Assembly (NCBI GenBank): GCA_026636295.1
Contig: CP089451.1
Span: forward strand, 248,001-312,000
Source of the DNA: Medakamo hakoo
Lineage: Eukaryota; Chlorophyta; Trebouxiophyceae; Coccomyxaceae
DNA length: 64,000 nt
Direction of reading: 5' to 3'
Under the pieces are notes generated by a model, which was not told the DNA's origin, searched no databases, and was given only the letters and a program-made list of their open reading frames with translations. This document shows positions 20,101 to 30,000 of this stretch, one piece after another (positions within the stretch are counted from its first letter, which is position 1; each line of letters starts with the position of its first letter). The position numbers were made by a program, and so were the translations under genes.

Positions 20101-20771
20101 TGGCGGCGCACGAGGCGACCGTCCCCGAACTCGCGATGCTCTTCATGCTGCTGGGCGCGGTCGGCGTCCACCACCTGCCCCAGGTCGCGGCCCAGTTCGG
20201 GTTCCTGGGCGACGGCGCCTGGCTGGCCGCCCCGCCCAGCTTCTTGTCCTGGCACGCGGCCGCGGCGTCGGCCCTGATGGTCGCGCCCCTGGCGCTGGTG
20301 TGGGGCTTGGACGCCGCGGGCCGCGCCCTGCTGTCCGCGCGCGCCGGGCGCGCGTCGCCGCCGCCCCCTGCCGTCTCGTATTCCGTATCGCCCGCCCTGG
20401 CGCGCGCGTCCGCGGCCGCCGCCGGCATGCCGTCCACGTTTGAACGCCTGGCGTACGGCTATTTGCCGCTGACCTGGGCCGCGACGCTCGCGCACTATGA
20501 AGAGAGTGCGATGCGTGAGGCCGGGACGGTCGCCCGCGTCGCGGTCGCGGGCCTGCCTGGGCCGCTCGCCGCCTTCGCCGACTCCATTCCCGTCCTGGTT
20601 GCCGACCCGGCCGTCGTCTCCTTTGTCCAGGGCGCGACGCTGCTCACCGGCCTGGGCCTGGGGCTGGGGCTGAGCCGCAAGATCGCGGCCCGGCCGTGGA
20701 AGGACATTGGCCTGCAGTGTGCCGGGATGGTGGCCGTGACCGCCGAGCTGTGGTGGCTGATTGTGCGGTGA
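17129..20771 (+). CDS. Cyclic-nucleotide-binding / sigma54-activator-like AAA+ / membrane polyferredoxin fusion
   Basis: Exons 17129-19675 and 19824-20771, about 1164 aa. Residues 1-60 look like a plastid transit peptide. About 82-165 and 267-290 form a CAP-like cyclic-nucleotide-binding fold (FLPFSRLS, AGEVIVSPGDPPGLTVIRSG), interrupted by an Ala/Pro-rich insert. About 320-550 resemble the NtrC-type AAA+ domain: LVFGEPGLNKDNVAALIHFG, VAVDCDRL, LFGRG, GTLLLNNVHLAPP. The Walker A is altered (GxxGxNKD for GxxGxGK[ET]) and GAFTGA is absent. From about 674 there are membrane helices with the NapH/CcoG signatures GRVWCTVCPF and KRLWCRYL|CPIGG (the intron splits this motif), then CVLCMDCLKACPHRSVEF for [4Fe-4S] binding, and further C-terminal helices. 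I recall similar architectures in cyanobacteria; this was not checked. A redox-sensing or electron-relay role is inference. Confidence 0.78.
19755..19777. repeat. C23 homopolymer in intron
   Basis: Twenty-three consecutive C within the intron of the polyferredoxin fusion gene, continuing as a CT/AC-rich tract into the 3' splice site. It could act as an extreme polypyrimidine tract and is also prone to i-motif/G-quadruplex structure and length slippage. Confidence 0.85.
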
Positions 20772-21018
20772 TGTGTTGGGCGTGCGTGCGTGAACAAAAA
20801 AGATCTCAGGTCAGCCGGAGAAGCCAATTTTGAATTTTCGAAGCGGAGTGGGAGAGATGTTGGGCGATGCGTGCCTCCTTTTTTAGTCTGTTTACGTGTG
20901 TAGGCCGGGAGTCTCTGCCTGGGACTGACGGAATGGAAAACATGAAAACTGGGGGAGAGGCCCGGGCAGGGCTCCCACCAAAACGCTGTTCTCTCTCTCC
21001 CCGCAAACGGCAAACGCC

Positions 21019-21726
21019 ATGGCCAAGAAAGGGGCCGCCCGGCGGCTGGCGCAGAACAACAAGCGTCTTGGTCTGCTAGCGAGTGTGCTGGCGGCCTCAC
21101 TGGTGCGTCGAGCTGGGGAGGGCGGACCAGCGTTTTGTTTTTCCCGACGCATCGGCGCGCGGCGTGCGTTCCTTCTCAACCTGCCCCCTCCATCATCCAC
21201 CCGCCAGGTCCTTTTCACGTCCATCCGCCTGATAAAAAACCGGGCCACCGCCCGCTTCATCCACTATGCCGCTCTGCTGTTCTCCGCTACCATGGGCGCC
21301 ACCTGCCTGGGCGCGCTCAAACTGCACGCGGGTGAGTGGGTCTTTTGCGCCGTGTCATTTCATCCGCCCCCCTCCTCCCCTTCCGTCCGCCGCTCACCTC
21401 CCCTGATCCAACACCAACACCCAGCCCCCACCTACATCGGTGGCGCCCTGGAAGACGGCGGCGCCGACCTGGCCATCCCCGGCGGCTTTGTCTCCACGCT
21501 CCACGACGGCATCTACGTCAGCAGCGCTGCACTGCTGGCGGGTTGCTTTGCCAACGCGGGCTTGGCCCTCCTCGGCGCGTTCCCGGCCTACGGCCTGGCC
21601 AAGCTGTGGAGCGGTGTGATCGCGCCCTGGTTCTTCACTGCCCGGCCGGAAGAAGCGGAGGCGGCGGAGAAGGCGCGGGCGGCCGCAGAAAAGCGGGCGA
21701 AGAAAGCAGCGCGGAAAGGGCGGTGA
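21019..21726 (+). CDS. TMEM208/SND2-like ER membrane protein
   Basis: Exons 21019-21102, 21208-21331 and 21425-21726, 169 aa. The order is MAKKGAARRLAQNNKRLGLL, two adjacent hydrophobic segments (VLAASLVLFTSIRLI, FIHYAALLFSATMGATCLG), then GGALEDGGADLAIPGGFVST, a further helix pair (SSAALLAGCFANAGLALLGAF) and LWSGVIAPWFF. The tail is Lys/Arg/Ala-rich. The ALxDGGxDL block and the PWF terminus match human TMEM208, whose yeast counterpart SND2 acts in SRP-independent targeting to the ER. Length (human 173 aa) agrees. Confidence 0.85.
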   Translation: MAKKGAARRLAQNNKRLGLLASVLAASLVRRAGEGGPAFCFSRRIGARRAFLLNLPPPSSTRQVLFTSIRLIKNRATARFIHYAALLFSATMGATCLGALKLHAGEWVFCAVSFHPPPSSPSVRRSPPLIQHQHPAPTYIGGALEDGGADLAIPGGFVSTLHDGIYVSSAALLAGCFANAGLALLGAFPAYGLAKLWSGVIAPWFFTARPEEAEAAEKARAAAEKRAKKAARKGR

Positions 21727-21792
21727 GGGTTGAAAACGAACGAAAAAATAAGGCACACAGGGCAACGACAACGTAGCTCTCTCTCCCACCCC

Positions 21793-22624
21793 TCACCCCA
21801 ACCCTGCAAGCAACGCACGCACGCTCGTCCACACAGCGGCCAGGAGGGCGCGGGCGAGCCAGGGGTGGGTGTACGCCGAGAACGCGCCCGCCGCGACCGC
21901 AGCCGCCCTGTAGAGCGCTTTGCCATAGCTCCACAGCCGGGCGGCGCGCCCGCGGCGCAGCTCTTTCAGGGTCGAGCCAAGCGCTGTGACGAGCTGTGGG
22001 GCTGTGAGGCCGGCCGCGTCGGGGAGCGTCGCCAGGTACGCGGCGACAAAGCCGGCGACCGCGTCCACCACGTCGGCTTTTTCGACGACGACGTACGAGT
22101 CGAGCGCTTCAGGCGAGGCGGGGCGGCGGGAGGACGACGTGGCGGGCTCGCCGCCACCGCTCGCCTGGGTGCGGGGTTCCTCCCACCATTCGGGCCGGGA
22201 GACTTCGCCCGTGCGTGGCGGGGGCGGCGGCGCGGCGGACAGGGCTGCGGCGCGCGCTGCCTCCAGGCGCGCCGCAAACGCGGGGCTGGCGATGGAGTCT
22301 TCGAGCAGGCCGTAGAACGCGACCGTCCCTTCGTCCGTGGCTAGCGCGCCTAAGCAGGCGCGCGTGGCCGCTGGGTGGGCGGCGGCGGCGGCGGCCAGGG
22401 CGGGCCTGCGGGTTGTGTGTTGTTGAGGGGCGGCATTGTGTGGGATGGTGAGAGGGGGTGTGGTGTGTGGTCGGTCGAGGGCACAACGAATGTGTCGCGC
22501 GCGCCCCCGCGGCCCGCGAAAACCCTCACTCCGCCCGCACCGACGCCCTCGCAGCTGCTCACCGTTCCGCGTCGAGCGTGGCCTGGAGGGCGGTGTCCGT
22601 GTCGGGCGCGGGGGTGGGCGCCAT
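21793..22624 (-). CDS. Conserved-looking protein of unknown function with C-terminal hydrophobic segments
   Basis: Exons 22624-22563 and 22405-21793, 224 aa (arginine codon CG|G at the junction). The N terminus MAPTPAPDTDTALQATLDAE leads into a helical Ala-rich region ending GTVAFYGLLEDSIASPAF. A Pro/Ser linker with EWWEEP is followed by LDSYVVVEKADVVDAVAGF and AAYLATLPDAAGLTAPQLV. The end is amphipathic to hydrophobic (LWSYGKALYRAAAVAAGAF, WLARALLAAVWTSVRALL). I do not recognise the family with certainty; the last 100 residues have the look of a conserved plant protein of unknown function. It is head-to-head with the ORP gene. Confidence 0.6.
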
Positions 22625-22711
22625 TTTTGCGCTCTCGCGTTTCTCCGACGCGACGGCGAAAAACAGGCGAGTGCGGGGGCCGAGCGGGGGCAGGCCTCCC
22701 ACTCTCTCTTA

Positions 22712-22727
22712 TTTTTTTTTTTTTTTT
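22712..22727. repeat. T16 homopolymer in divergent spacer
   Basis: Sixteen T between the unknown gene (start 22624) and the ORP gene (start 22863), next to ACTCTCTCT. The whole spacer is 238 bp and presumably holds both promoters. Confidence 0.85.
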
Positions 22728-22862
22728 CGCGGCGCGCGCGAGCCGACCAAGCCCCGCCTGGCTCTCTTTGCAGTCCAGGCCTCGCCCACCCCGATTCCCA
22801 CACACGTCCCACTAGCCCAGCCCACGCCACGCCCGGCCTGAAGACCGCCATCCCCTGAAACC

Positions 22863-24493
22863 ATGGCGGACCAGCAGCAGCCGGCCGCCGACGGCGAAGA
22901 CGCCGCCGCCGCCGGCTCGTCCATGTTCTCCTCCCTCGCCGCCTGGGGTGGGGCGGCCTGGTCCGCCGCCGCCAACGCGGCGACAGAGGCCGCCAATTCG
23001 GCGCGCAGGTAATGATAGGGAGGCGATTGGGCGGAGGCGCCGGCGGCGAGCAAAGATACGGACCGAGAAATTCGGCGGCAGCGCGCGCTCAGCCCCTTTG
23101 ACCCTCTCCATCACTCAACCCACGGCGCAGCCTCCTCGGCATGGAAGACCTGGCCGTCGTCGACCCCACGGCCGCCGGCTCGACGACAGGCGGCGGCGAA
23201 GCCTCCACCGCCCACGACGCCCGCCGCGCCGCCGCCTTCGCCGACTTCGCGCGGTACGTCGGCGCGGACATCACGTCGCTCGTGTCCCTGCCCGTCTGGA
23301 TCATGGAGCCGTACACCCTGCTCCAAAAGGTGGCGGAGATCATGGAGTACAGCGACGCCCTGGCGACGGCCGTGGCCACGGACGACGAGTACGAGCGCAT
23401 GGCCTGGGTGGCCGGGTTCTGCCTGGGGCCCTTTGGCGGCAACGAGCGCACGTGGAAGCCGTTCAACCCCATCCTGGGCGAGACGTTCCAGGTGGACTGC
23501 GGGCCGGGCAAGGGCCGGTTCCTGGCGGAGCAGGTCTGCCACCACCCGCCCATCGGCGCCGCCCGGGCGGAAGGGCCCGGCTGGTCGTACGAGATCGTGT
23601 CGGCGCCCGCGACCCGGTTCCTGGGCAACGCCGTCGACATCTTCCCGCGCGGGCGCACGCGCATCGTGCTGGAGGGCCGCGGCGGTGAGACCTACTCCCT
23701 GTCCCCGCCCAACTCCAAGGCCCACAACCTGATCGTCGGCCGGACCTGGGTCGACTGCTACGGCGACTTCCGGCTCACCAACCTGGCCACGGGCGCCGTG
23801 TGCGCCCTGGCCTTCACGCCGTGCGGCTGGTTTGGCGCGGGGAGGTACGAGGTGGCCGGCCACATCGCCGACGCGGCCGGCGCCAAGCGCCTGGCCGTCT
23901 CCGGCGCCTGGAATTCGCACCTGGACGTGACGCGGTGCGACCCCGAATCCGGGGAGCCGCTCCCTGGCGCGGGCAAGACGCGTGTCTGGGCGTGCGCCCC
24001 CAAACCGGACGGCGACAAGTTTGGGTTCACGCACTTTGCGCGCAAGCTGTGCGACGGGTGCGGCATCAACCCGCTGCCCTCCGACTCGCGGCGCCGCCCT
24101 GACCGGGCAGCGCTGGAAGCGGGAGACCAGCGGGCGGCGGGCGCGCACAAGCACGCGTTGGAGGAGGCGCAGCGGGCGGAGCGGCGCGCGCGCGAAGAGA
24201 AAGGCGGCGAGGACGGCGCGTGGAAGCCGCGCTGGTTCCGGGCCGTGGATGCAAAGACGGCAGCTGAGCGTGGCTACCTGCACGAGAATGACGCGGACCC
24301 GGCCGACTGCCCCGTCTTTGAGTGGGCGGGCGACATGGACGCCGCCTGGACGGCGGACGACGGTGGAGACGCTGGTGGGGGCGCGCCCTCCTGTTCCGGC
24401 CGCGGCTTCAACCCCTGGCAGTTCCCGGACCTGCACACGGAGCTGAAGGACTATGAGGCGCCGCCACTGCCGCCGCCGGCGGATGGAGAGTGA
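22863..24493 (+). CDS. Oxysterol-binding protein-related protein (ORP)
   Basis: Exons 22863-23008 and 23131-24493, 502 aa, serine codon AG|C at the junction. The short Ala-rich N terminus has no PH domain, so it is a short-type ORP. The ORD lipid-binding domain shows LPVWIMEPYTLLQKVAEIME, RTWKPFNPILGETFQ and the family fingerprint EQVCHHPP near residue 180. Later blocks are SYEIVSAPATRFLGN, YGDFRLTNLATG, FGFTHFARKLCD and a C-terminal KPRWFRAV. ORPs exchange sterols and phosphoinositides at membrane contacts. The lipid specificity cannot be read here. Confidence 0.93.
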
Positions 24494-24600
24494 ATGTTGT
24501 GGACAGGGGTGGCGCCTGCTGGCGTGCGCTGTTACGAGAAAAGCAGGATGAGAAAAAATGAAAGAAAAAAATCACAAGCAACACCCCCTCTCCCTCTCTC

Positions 24601-25005
24601 TCAAATCCCGTTGCCACCGCCGTCGGACCCACACACGTCACTGCTGCCCAGCACGGCGTCCCACTCAGACGATCCCATTGTAACTTCCGCCAGGGCTGCC
24701 CACGCGTCTTCATGCCACGTCTGCACCAGGCGGGCGTCCGCCGCGATGTCCGACGCGCTCACTGCAGCGGAGGTGGAATACGATGGTAGAGATGGGCGGC
24801 GGGCGCGCCAGGCTGCGACGGCGCGGGAAGCCGCGGACGCGGCCGCGACGGCGGACGCCAGGCGGGCGTGGAAGGCGGACAGGTCGGAATTGTCGGCCGG
24901 TGGTGGAGGCGCGGAAGCGGCGGCGGAGCACGGCGGGCACGGCGGGTGGCGCCGCCTGGGGCTGGACAAGGCTGGGCCCGTGGCCGGGTGTGTGAGGCGC
25001 AGCAT
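24601..25005 (-). CDS. Small hypothetical protein
   Basis: Single open frame of 134 aa starting MLRLTHPATGPALSSP. Residues 37-70 (ADNSDLSAFHARLASAVAAA...) form an Ala-rich amphipathic helix; the C-terminal part reads ASDIAADARLVQTWHEDAWA and SEWDAVLG. Codon choice is as GC-biased as in neighbouring genes, and the residue composition is protein-like rather than Arg/Pro/Gly noise. It converges with the ORP gene 108 bp away. No family is recognised; an upstream exon could be missing. Confidence 0.45.
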   Translation of the reverse strand: MLRLTHPATGPALSSPRRRHPPCPPCSAAASAPPPPADNSDLSAFHARLASAVAAASAASRAVAAWRARRPSLPSYSTSAAVSASDIAADARLVQTWHEDAWAALAEVTMGSSEWDAVLGSSDVCGSDGGGNGI

Positions 25006-25425
25006 GGAGCTGGGTGGAGGCGTGGGTCGACGGCCGAAATCCAGGAGGGAATGGGTGGGTGGGGAGGGGGGAAGGTCGAGCGTCGCGCTGATCTCAGCCC
25101 CGTGGCTGCGACCGGCCGCGCGCGACTCGTCTCCCCTCGATTACTAGCTCCGCGGCGCGCGGGTGGCCTGGATAGACTGCTTCTGCACGACCGCCAGCTA
25201 GTTGCTGATACGCTGAGCAGGCCAATGGGCGACAAAAAGCGCGGAGGCAAGGGCGGCGCCGTCACCAGGCGGTGGCGGAAAAAAAAAACTGTCGTGTGAG
25301 GCCGGCGGCACTGCGATTTTGGGACTCTGCCGAGCGACCCTCCCCCGGCCACCACCCACTCCTCCTCCGCCCCCCGTCGCCGCCTCGGAGGCACAGAATC
25401 GTGGGCGTGACGACCGCCTTCCTTC
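25006..25425. other. 420-bp spacer, no gene seen
   Basis: Lies between the small hypothetical ORF and the 3' end of the mitochondrial kinase gene. It contains an A8 run at 25281-25288 and no splice-consistent coding segment. Confidence 0.4.
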
Positions 25426-27075
25426 TTACACCCCACCCCCCGCCGCCGGCAGCACCGCCCCCGCAAAGCCTTCCGCCTCGCACGCCGGCTCCGTCCACAG
25501 CGGCGGCCCGCCGCCCTGCCCGCCGCCCTCCTCCACCAGGTGCTTGACCGTCAGGAAGGCGTCCACGCCGAAGCCGGGCATGTTGATCAGGCGGACGTCC
25601 CCGCCGAAGTACCGGGCGTACAGGCGGGATAGTGGCAGCCCAAAGCCTAGGCCACCGATGCGCCAGCGGTGCGCGCCGGGCACGCCCGCGCCCGCGTCGG
25701 CCAGGCCGGCCATGCCGGGCGGACCGGCCGGCCCGTCGACCACGCCGCCGTCCGGCACGGTGGTGAAGCCGTACCTCCACACCTCGGCCTCCCTGCCTGG
25801 CGGCAGGCCGCCGCCCTGGTCGGAAATGCGGACGGTGGTGGACCCGCCCGGCGCGTCGCACACGCGCACGACGACGGGCGGGAGGGAGGACGACGACGCC
25901 AGGCCGCCGCCGCCGCCGCCGCCCGCCCGGGTGTTGTGTTCGACCGTCGCGCGCACCGCGTTTTTCAGCAGCTCGTACAGGCAATAATCCAAGTGGGCCG
26001 GGATGTAAGGCAGCACAGGGTCGCCTCCAGCAGCGGAGACCGCGATGTCGGGCGCGACGCCGTACGTTTCCGCGGCGGCCTGGCGCGCGCGCGCGGCCGC
26101 GTGTTCGACCGCTTCGCGCACGCGCACCTCCAAACACACCGCGCCGACGTGCCCCGGCCGCCGCGCGCCCAGGCCGATGACGTGCTCCGCCAGGACCCGC
26201 CTCGAGATGCGCGAGCGTAGCATGCCGTCCAAGAAGGGGTCCATGGCCAGGCGCGGGCCGGTGAACGGCCGGGCGGCGGCCTCGCGCAAGCCCGCCGCCA
26301 GCGCGTCCAGCATGGGCGCGTGCTCGTCGACGAGCCGCTTGAGCAGGTCCATGAACGCCGCGTGGGAGGCGGCGTCGGTGACGGGCGGGAAGGCGGTGAG
26401 CGTGTCAAAGGCGTGGCGGTACGCGTCGTACACGCGCCGGATGTGCGGGTTGGCGACGACGATGTAGGGCAGGAGTTGGAGGTCCATCAGGCGCCGGGCC
26501 AGCCTCCGCGGCAGGTCGGCTTGTGCGGTGCGTGCGGCGTCGAGGAGCAGGGCGCCGGACGGGTCGGCGAGGGCGGCCCGGCCGTCGGTGAGCATGCGTT
26601 CCAGGGAGAGCGGGCGGATGGGTTGGAGGGCGTACTGGGCGGATGGAGGGATGGAGAGGCGTGCGGCGTGTGGGATGGGTTGGTGGTGGTGGCGGGCGGT
26701 GGTGGTGGGGGTGAGCGGAGAAAAGAAAAGAGGGCGCGAGTCACGGAAGTTTGAGGCAGTGTTGCTCCAACGCCCACCTCTAGCTGGGTGCTCCAGTGTC
26801 TGGACAAGCCAGAGGGCGTTGAGTTGGAGCGTGCCAGTCTGCTGGCTCGCCAGTCTCGCGACTGTGTGCGTCGTCAGGCCGTGACAGGCATGCGTCGCCG
26901 CGCGCCTCACCTGCTCCACCGTCCGGTCGTAAAAGGGCACGGGCACAGGCTCGCCCGTGCCGGGCGTGACGTCCGCGGGTGGTGCCTCACCCCAGACGGA
27001 ACGGGAGAGCGATGGAAACAAGCATCGCGGCGACGGGCCAGCGGCTCGCGACGCGGCGCGGCGCAGGGCATTCAT
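25426..27075 (-). CDS. Mitochondrial PDK/BCKDK-type protein kinase
   Basis: Exons 27075-26911 and 26634-25426, about 457 aa. MNALRRAASRAAGPSPRC is an Arg/Ala-rich presequence. After the phase-0 junction the protein reads FYDRTVEQ-YALQPIRPLSLE, then LMDLQLLPYIVVANPHIRRV and FPPVTDAASHAAFMDLLKRL, which resemble the branched-chain ketoacid dehydrogenase kinase subgroup more than classic PDK. The GHKL ATP site is complete: N-box ELLKNAVRATVEHN, G1 box SDQGGGLPPG, G2 box GGLGFGLPLSRLYARYFGG. These kinases switch off mitochondrial ketoacid dehydrogenase complexes by phosphorylating E1. Reading the intron through adds a spurious insert, so the splice is preferred. Confidence 0.87.
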   Translation of the reverse strand: MNALRRAASRAAGPSPRCLFPSLSRSVWGEAPPADVTPGTGEPVPVPFYDRTVEQVRRAATHACHGLTTHTVARLASQQTGTLQLNALWLVQTLEHPARGGRWSNTASNFRDSRPLFFSPLTPTTTARHHHQPIPHAARLSIPPSAQYALQPIRPLSLERMLTDGRAALADPSGALLLDAARTAQADLPRRLARRLMDLQLLPYIVVANPHIRRVYDAYRHAFDTLTAFPPVTDAASHAAFMDLLKRLVDEHAPMLDALAAGLREAAARPFTGPRLAMDPFLDGMLRSRISRRVLAEHVIGLGARRPGHVGAVCLEVRVREAVEHAAARARQAAAETYGVAPDIAVSAAGGDPVLPYIPAHLDYCLYELLKNAVRATVEHNTRAGGGGGGGLASSSSLPPVVVRVCDAPGGSTTVRISDQGGGLPPGREAEVWRYGFTTVPDGGVVDGPAGPPGMAGLADAGAGVPGAHRWRIGGLGFGLPLSRLYARYFGGDVRLINMPGFGVDAFLTVKHLVEEGGGQGGGPPLWTEPACEAEGFAGAVLPAAGGGV

Positions 27076-27095
27076 GATGGCAGTGCGCTCTCCTT

Positions 27096-30000
27096 TCACA
27101 CACCCCTCCCACCTCCTCCACCCCCACCCCCACTCTTGAGGCTGGGAATAGCGAGCCCGCCCTCATTGCCGCCCGGACCCCACCCGGCTAAAGCGGGCCC
27201 CCTGTACTCCGGCAACACGGGCGGCGGTGGCGGCAGGGGCCCGTCCTCCGCGCCCGGCGTCGTCGCAAAGCGGCGGACGGCCGCCTCGCGCGCGACGGCC
27301 GCGGCCGCGGCCGCGCCGTCGCCCTTCAAGCCCGCCGCGGCCAGCGCCCGGTCCACCGCGTCCTCGTCCAATCCCGCCAAGTCTTGGAGCGCCAGGGACC
27401 CGGTCACGCTCTCCAGAGCAGCGGCGACGTCAGACGCAGCCAAGCCGGACGCGGCGGCCGCGGATCGCGCGGCGGCCAGCCAGGCGGGCGGGCCGACCGT
27501 TTTCTGGCCGGCCTCGACCGGCGAGCTCTCAATCAACGCCACCAGGCGGGCCCCGGAAATCGTGCCCGGCGCGATGCGGCCGTCTTCATCGCCGTCCGAG
27601 TCCGCGCTGTCCAGGCCGGCGGACGGCGCGCCGGCTTCGCCCAGGAGCACGGACGCGGCGGCGCGGATGGCGGGCGCGCGCGACCGCACGAGCGCGCGCG
27701 CGCGCGCCCACGCCGCGTCCCGCAACGCGCCAGCCGCGGCCGCGTCGCCGGGGCCGAACGCCCCCTCCGTCAGCGCGTCCGGGTTGTCCATGGCGTCCGG
27801 GTCGCCCGTGGGCACGGGCGCCAAGCGGCGCCGCGGGTGGAGCATGGCGTTGCCGGCGAGCCAGGACGCGAGCGTCGCGGCCGCCGCCGCTTCCGAGAGG
27901 GTCGACGTCGACGCGGCGCCGCTGCCCCCGCACAGCTCCACCTCCGCGGCGCGCGGGACGTACAGGGCCACGATCAGGCCCGCCACGATTTCGTAGGGCG
28001 ACGGGATGTAGGCCTCGGCCGGCACGCCGGCCGCCGCCGCGGCCTCGGCCACCAGCTCCGGCGTCGCGTTGGGCCACGCGCGGCCGCCGGTGCGCGTGGG
28101 CGCGGGCGCGCCCAGGCGCGCCCAGCCCTGGCCGTCGGTGCCGAATTCCGTCGGCTCGAAGCGCAGGGCGGCCAGGGCGCCCGGCGTCCGGGAGTGCAGG
28201 GACGCGGCCTCCACGCGGGGCAGGCCGGCTGTGAGGGCCGCGCCGACCGCGCGGGCGGCGACGACGGTGGCCAGGCGGGCGCGCGCCGCGGCCGCGGCCG
28301 CGCCGCCCGCCCCGCCGAGCGCGCCGCCGGCCTCCGTCTCCGGCCCGCCCGCCACCGCTTCCGCATCCGTCTCCGCCGCCACGGCGGCGGCCAGGGCTTC
28401 AGGCCCGTCGGACGCGCCCGCCGTGCGCCCGCGGCGGTGGATGGCTTCCGCCAGCTCGGGCCACCCGATGGCGTCGGACCCGTGGCGGACCATGAGGATG
28501 GCCGCCTCGTTCATCAGGTTGGCCAGCTCCGCGCCCGACCAGCCGATGGTCTTGGCCGCCGCCCGCCGCAGCAGGGCGTCATCGCCGGACCGGTCCAGGG
28601 GCTTGCCCGCCGCGTGGACGGCCAGGATCTTGAGCCGGTTGGGCTCCGACGGCAGGCCCAGGTGGAGCGTGCGGTCAAAGCGGCCCGGGCGGACGAGCGC
28701 CTGGTCGAGCGAGTCCGCCAGGTTGGTCGCGCCGATGCACAGGACGGGGTCCCCGCGCACGAAGCCGTCCATTTCGACGAGGAGGGCCAGCAACGCTTGC
28801 TCGCGTTCCTGGGAGCCCGGGTCGGACGGCCCGTCCCCGCGCTCGCGGGCGAGGGCGTCGATTTCGTCGATGAAGATGATGGACGGTGCGACCGCGCGTG
28901 CGACCTTGAACAAGTCGCGCACCCGCGCGGCTGCCACGCCCTCGTACATTTCCACGAATTCCGCGCCGTTGCAGGCAAAGAAGGGCAGGCCGGCTTCACC
29001 CGCCATGGCCTTGGCCAGCAGCGTTTTGCCGGTGCCGGGCGGGCCCTCAAAAATCAGGCCGCGCGGCGCGCGCGCGCCCATCTCGGTGAATTGCGCCGCG
29101 CCCGTCAGCAGCTGCATGTACTCTCGCACGGTCGCCATGATGGGCTCGACGCCGGCCACGTCGGCGTACCGCACGCCCGTGTCGCGTTTGCCGTCGGACC
29201 CGGGCGTGTTGTATTCGATGGCCGTGTGCGCGGACAGCTGGCGCATCAGGGCGGCGGTCTCATCCTCCGGGTTGTCGGGCGGCGACAGCCTCGCGCCCAC
29301 CCAGGAGGCGGCGAGCGCCGCGGCGCGGGCCAGCAGCAGCCACAGGGCCATGGACCCCTTGCTGTCGACCAGGGCCACGACTTCGGACCGCGGCAGCGGT
29401 TCCAGGACCGCGACGTCCGTGGTCGTGGAGTCGTACACGCGCGCGTGGCCGGGGCTCGGCCGCCCCGCGGCGTCCAGGACGGGCACAGCCGCGTCCCTCG
29501 CCAGGCGCATCATCGTGCCGCGCGCCCACACGTCTCCCGGCAGGTCCACGTAAAACCGGTTGACTTCCAGGGCGTCGCGCGACCCGGCGGGCGAGTACAT
29601 CGTGTCGGCGTCGAACCGGTCGTACGACGGCGGCGTCTTCAGGTCGTTCGCGTAGCCTTCCACCGGGACTTCGACCAGGGCGACGCGGCCGCGGCCCAGG
29701 ATGGTCAGCCTCGCCACGTTCCTGCCCGCCAGCAAGTCCAGCAGGCGGGCGTAGGACAGGTGCATGGTGCCCGTGTTGGGCGCCTCCCACTCCCAGACGA
29801 CGCGCTTGTATGCCGCCTCGCGCGCGTGCGCCCACTTGTCGCCCCAGCCCATGTCCTTCCACTTTTGCACCGTGCGGCGCACCGGGTGGCGCCACGCCCG
29901 CCCCGCGCCGACTTCATTGACGGCGGCGGCGGTGTCGGCCATGGCGTCGGGCTTCCAGGCGGGCGTGGGCGTGGAGGAAGGCGGCGCGGCGGCCTTCTTG

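Noticed and set aside
26635-26910. Reading the kinase gene without its intron (557 aa)
   Set aside because: The extra segment has no counterpart in PDK/BCKDK; splicing at GTGAGG and CAG joins FYDRTVEQ to YALQPIRPLSLE, as in the family.
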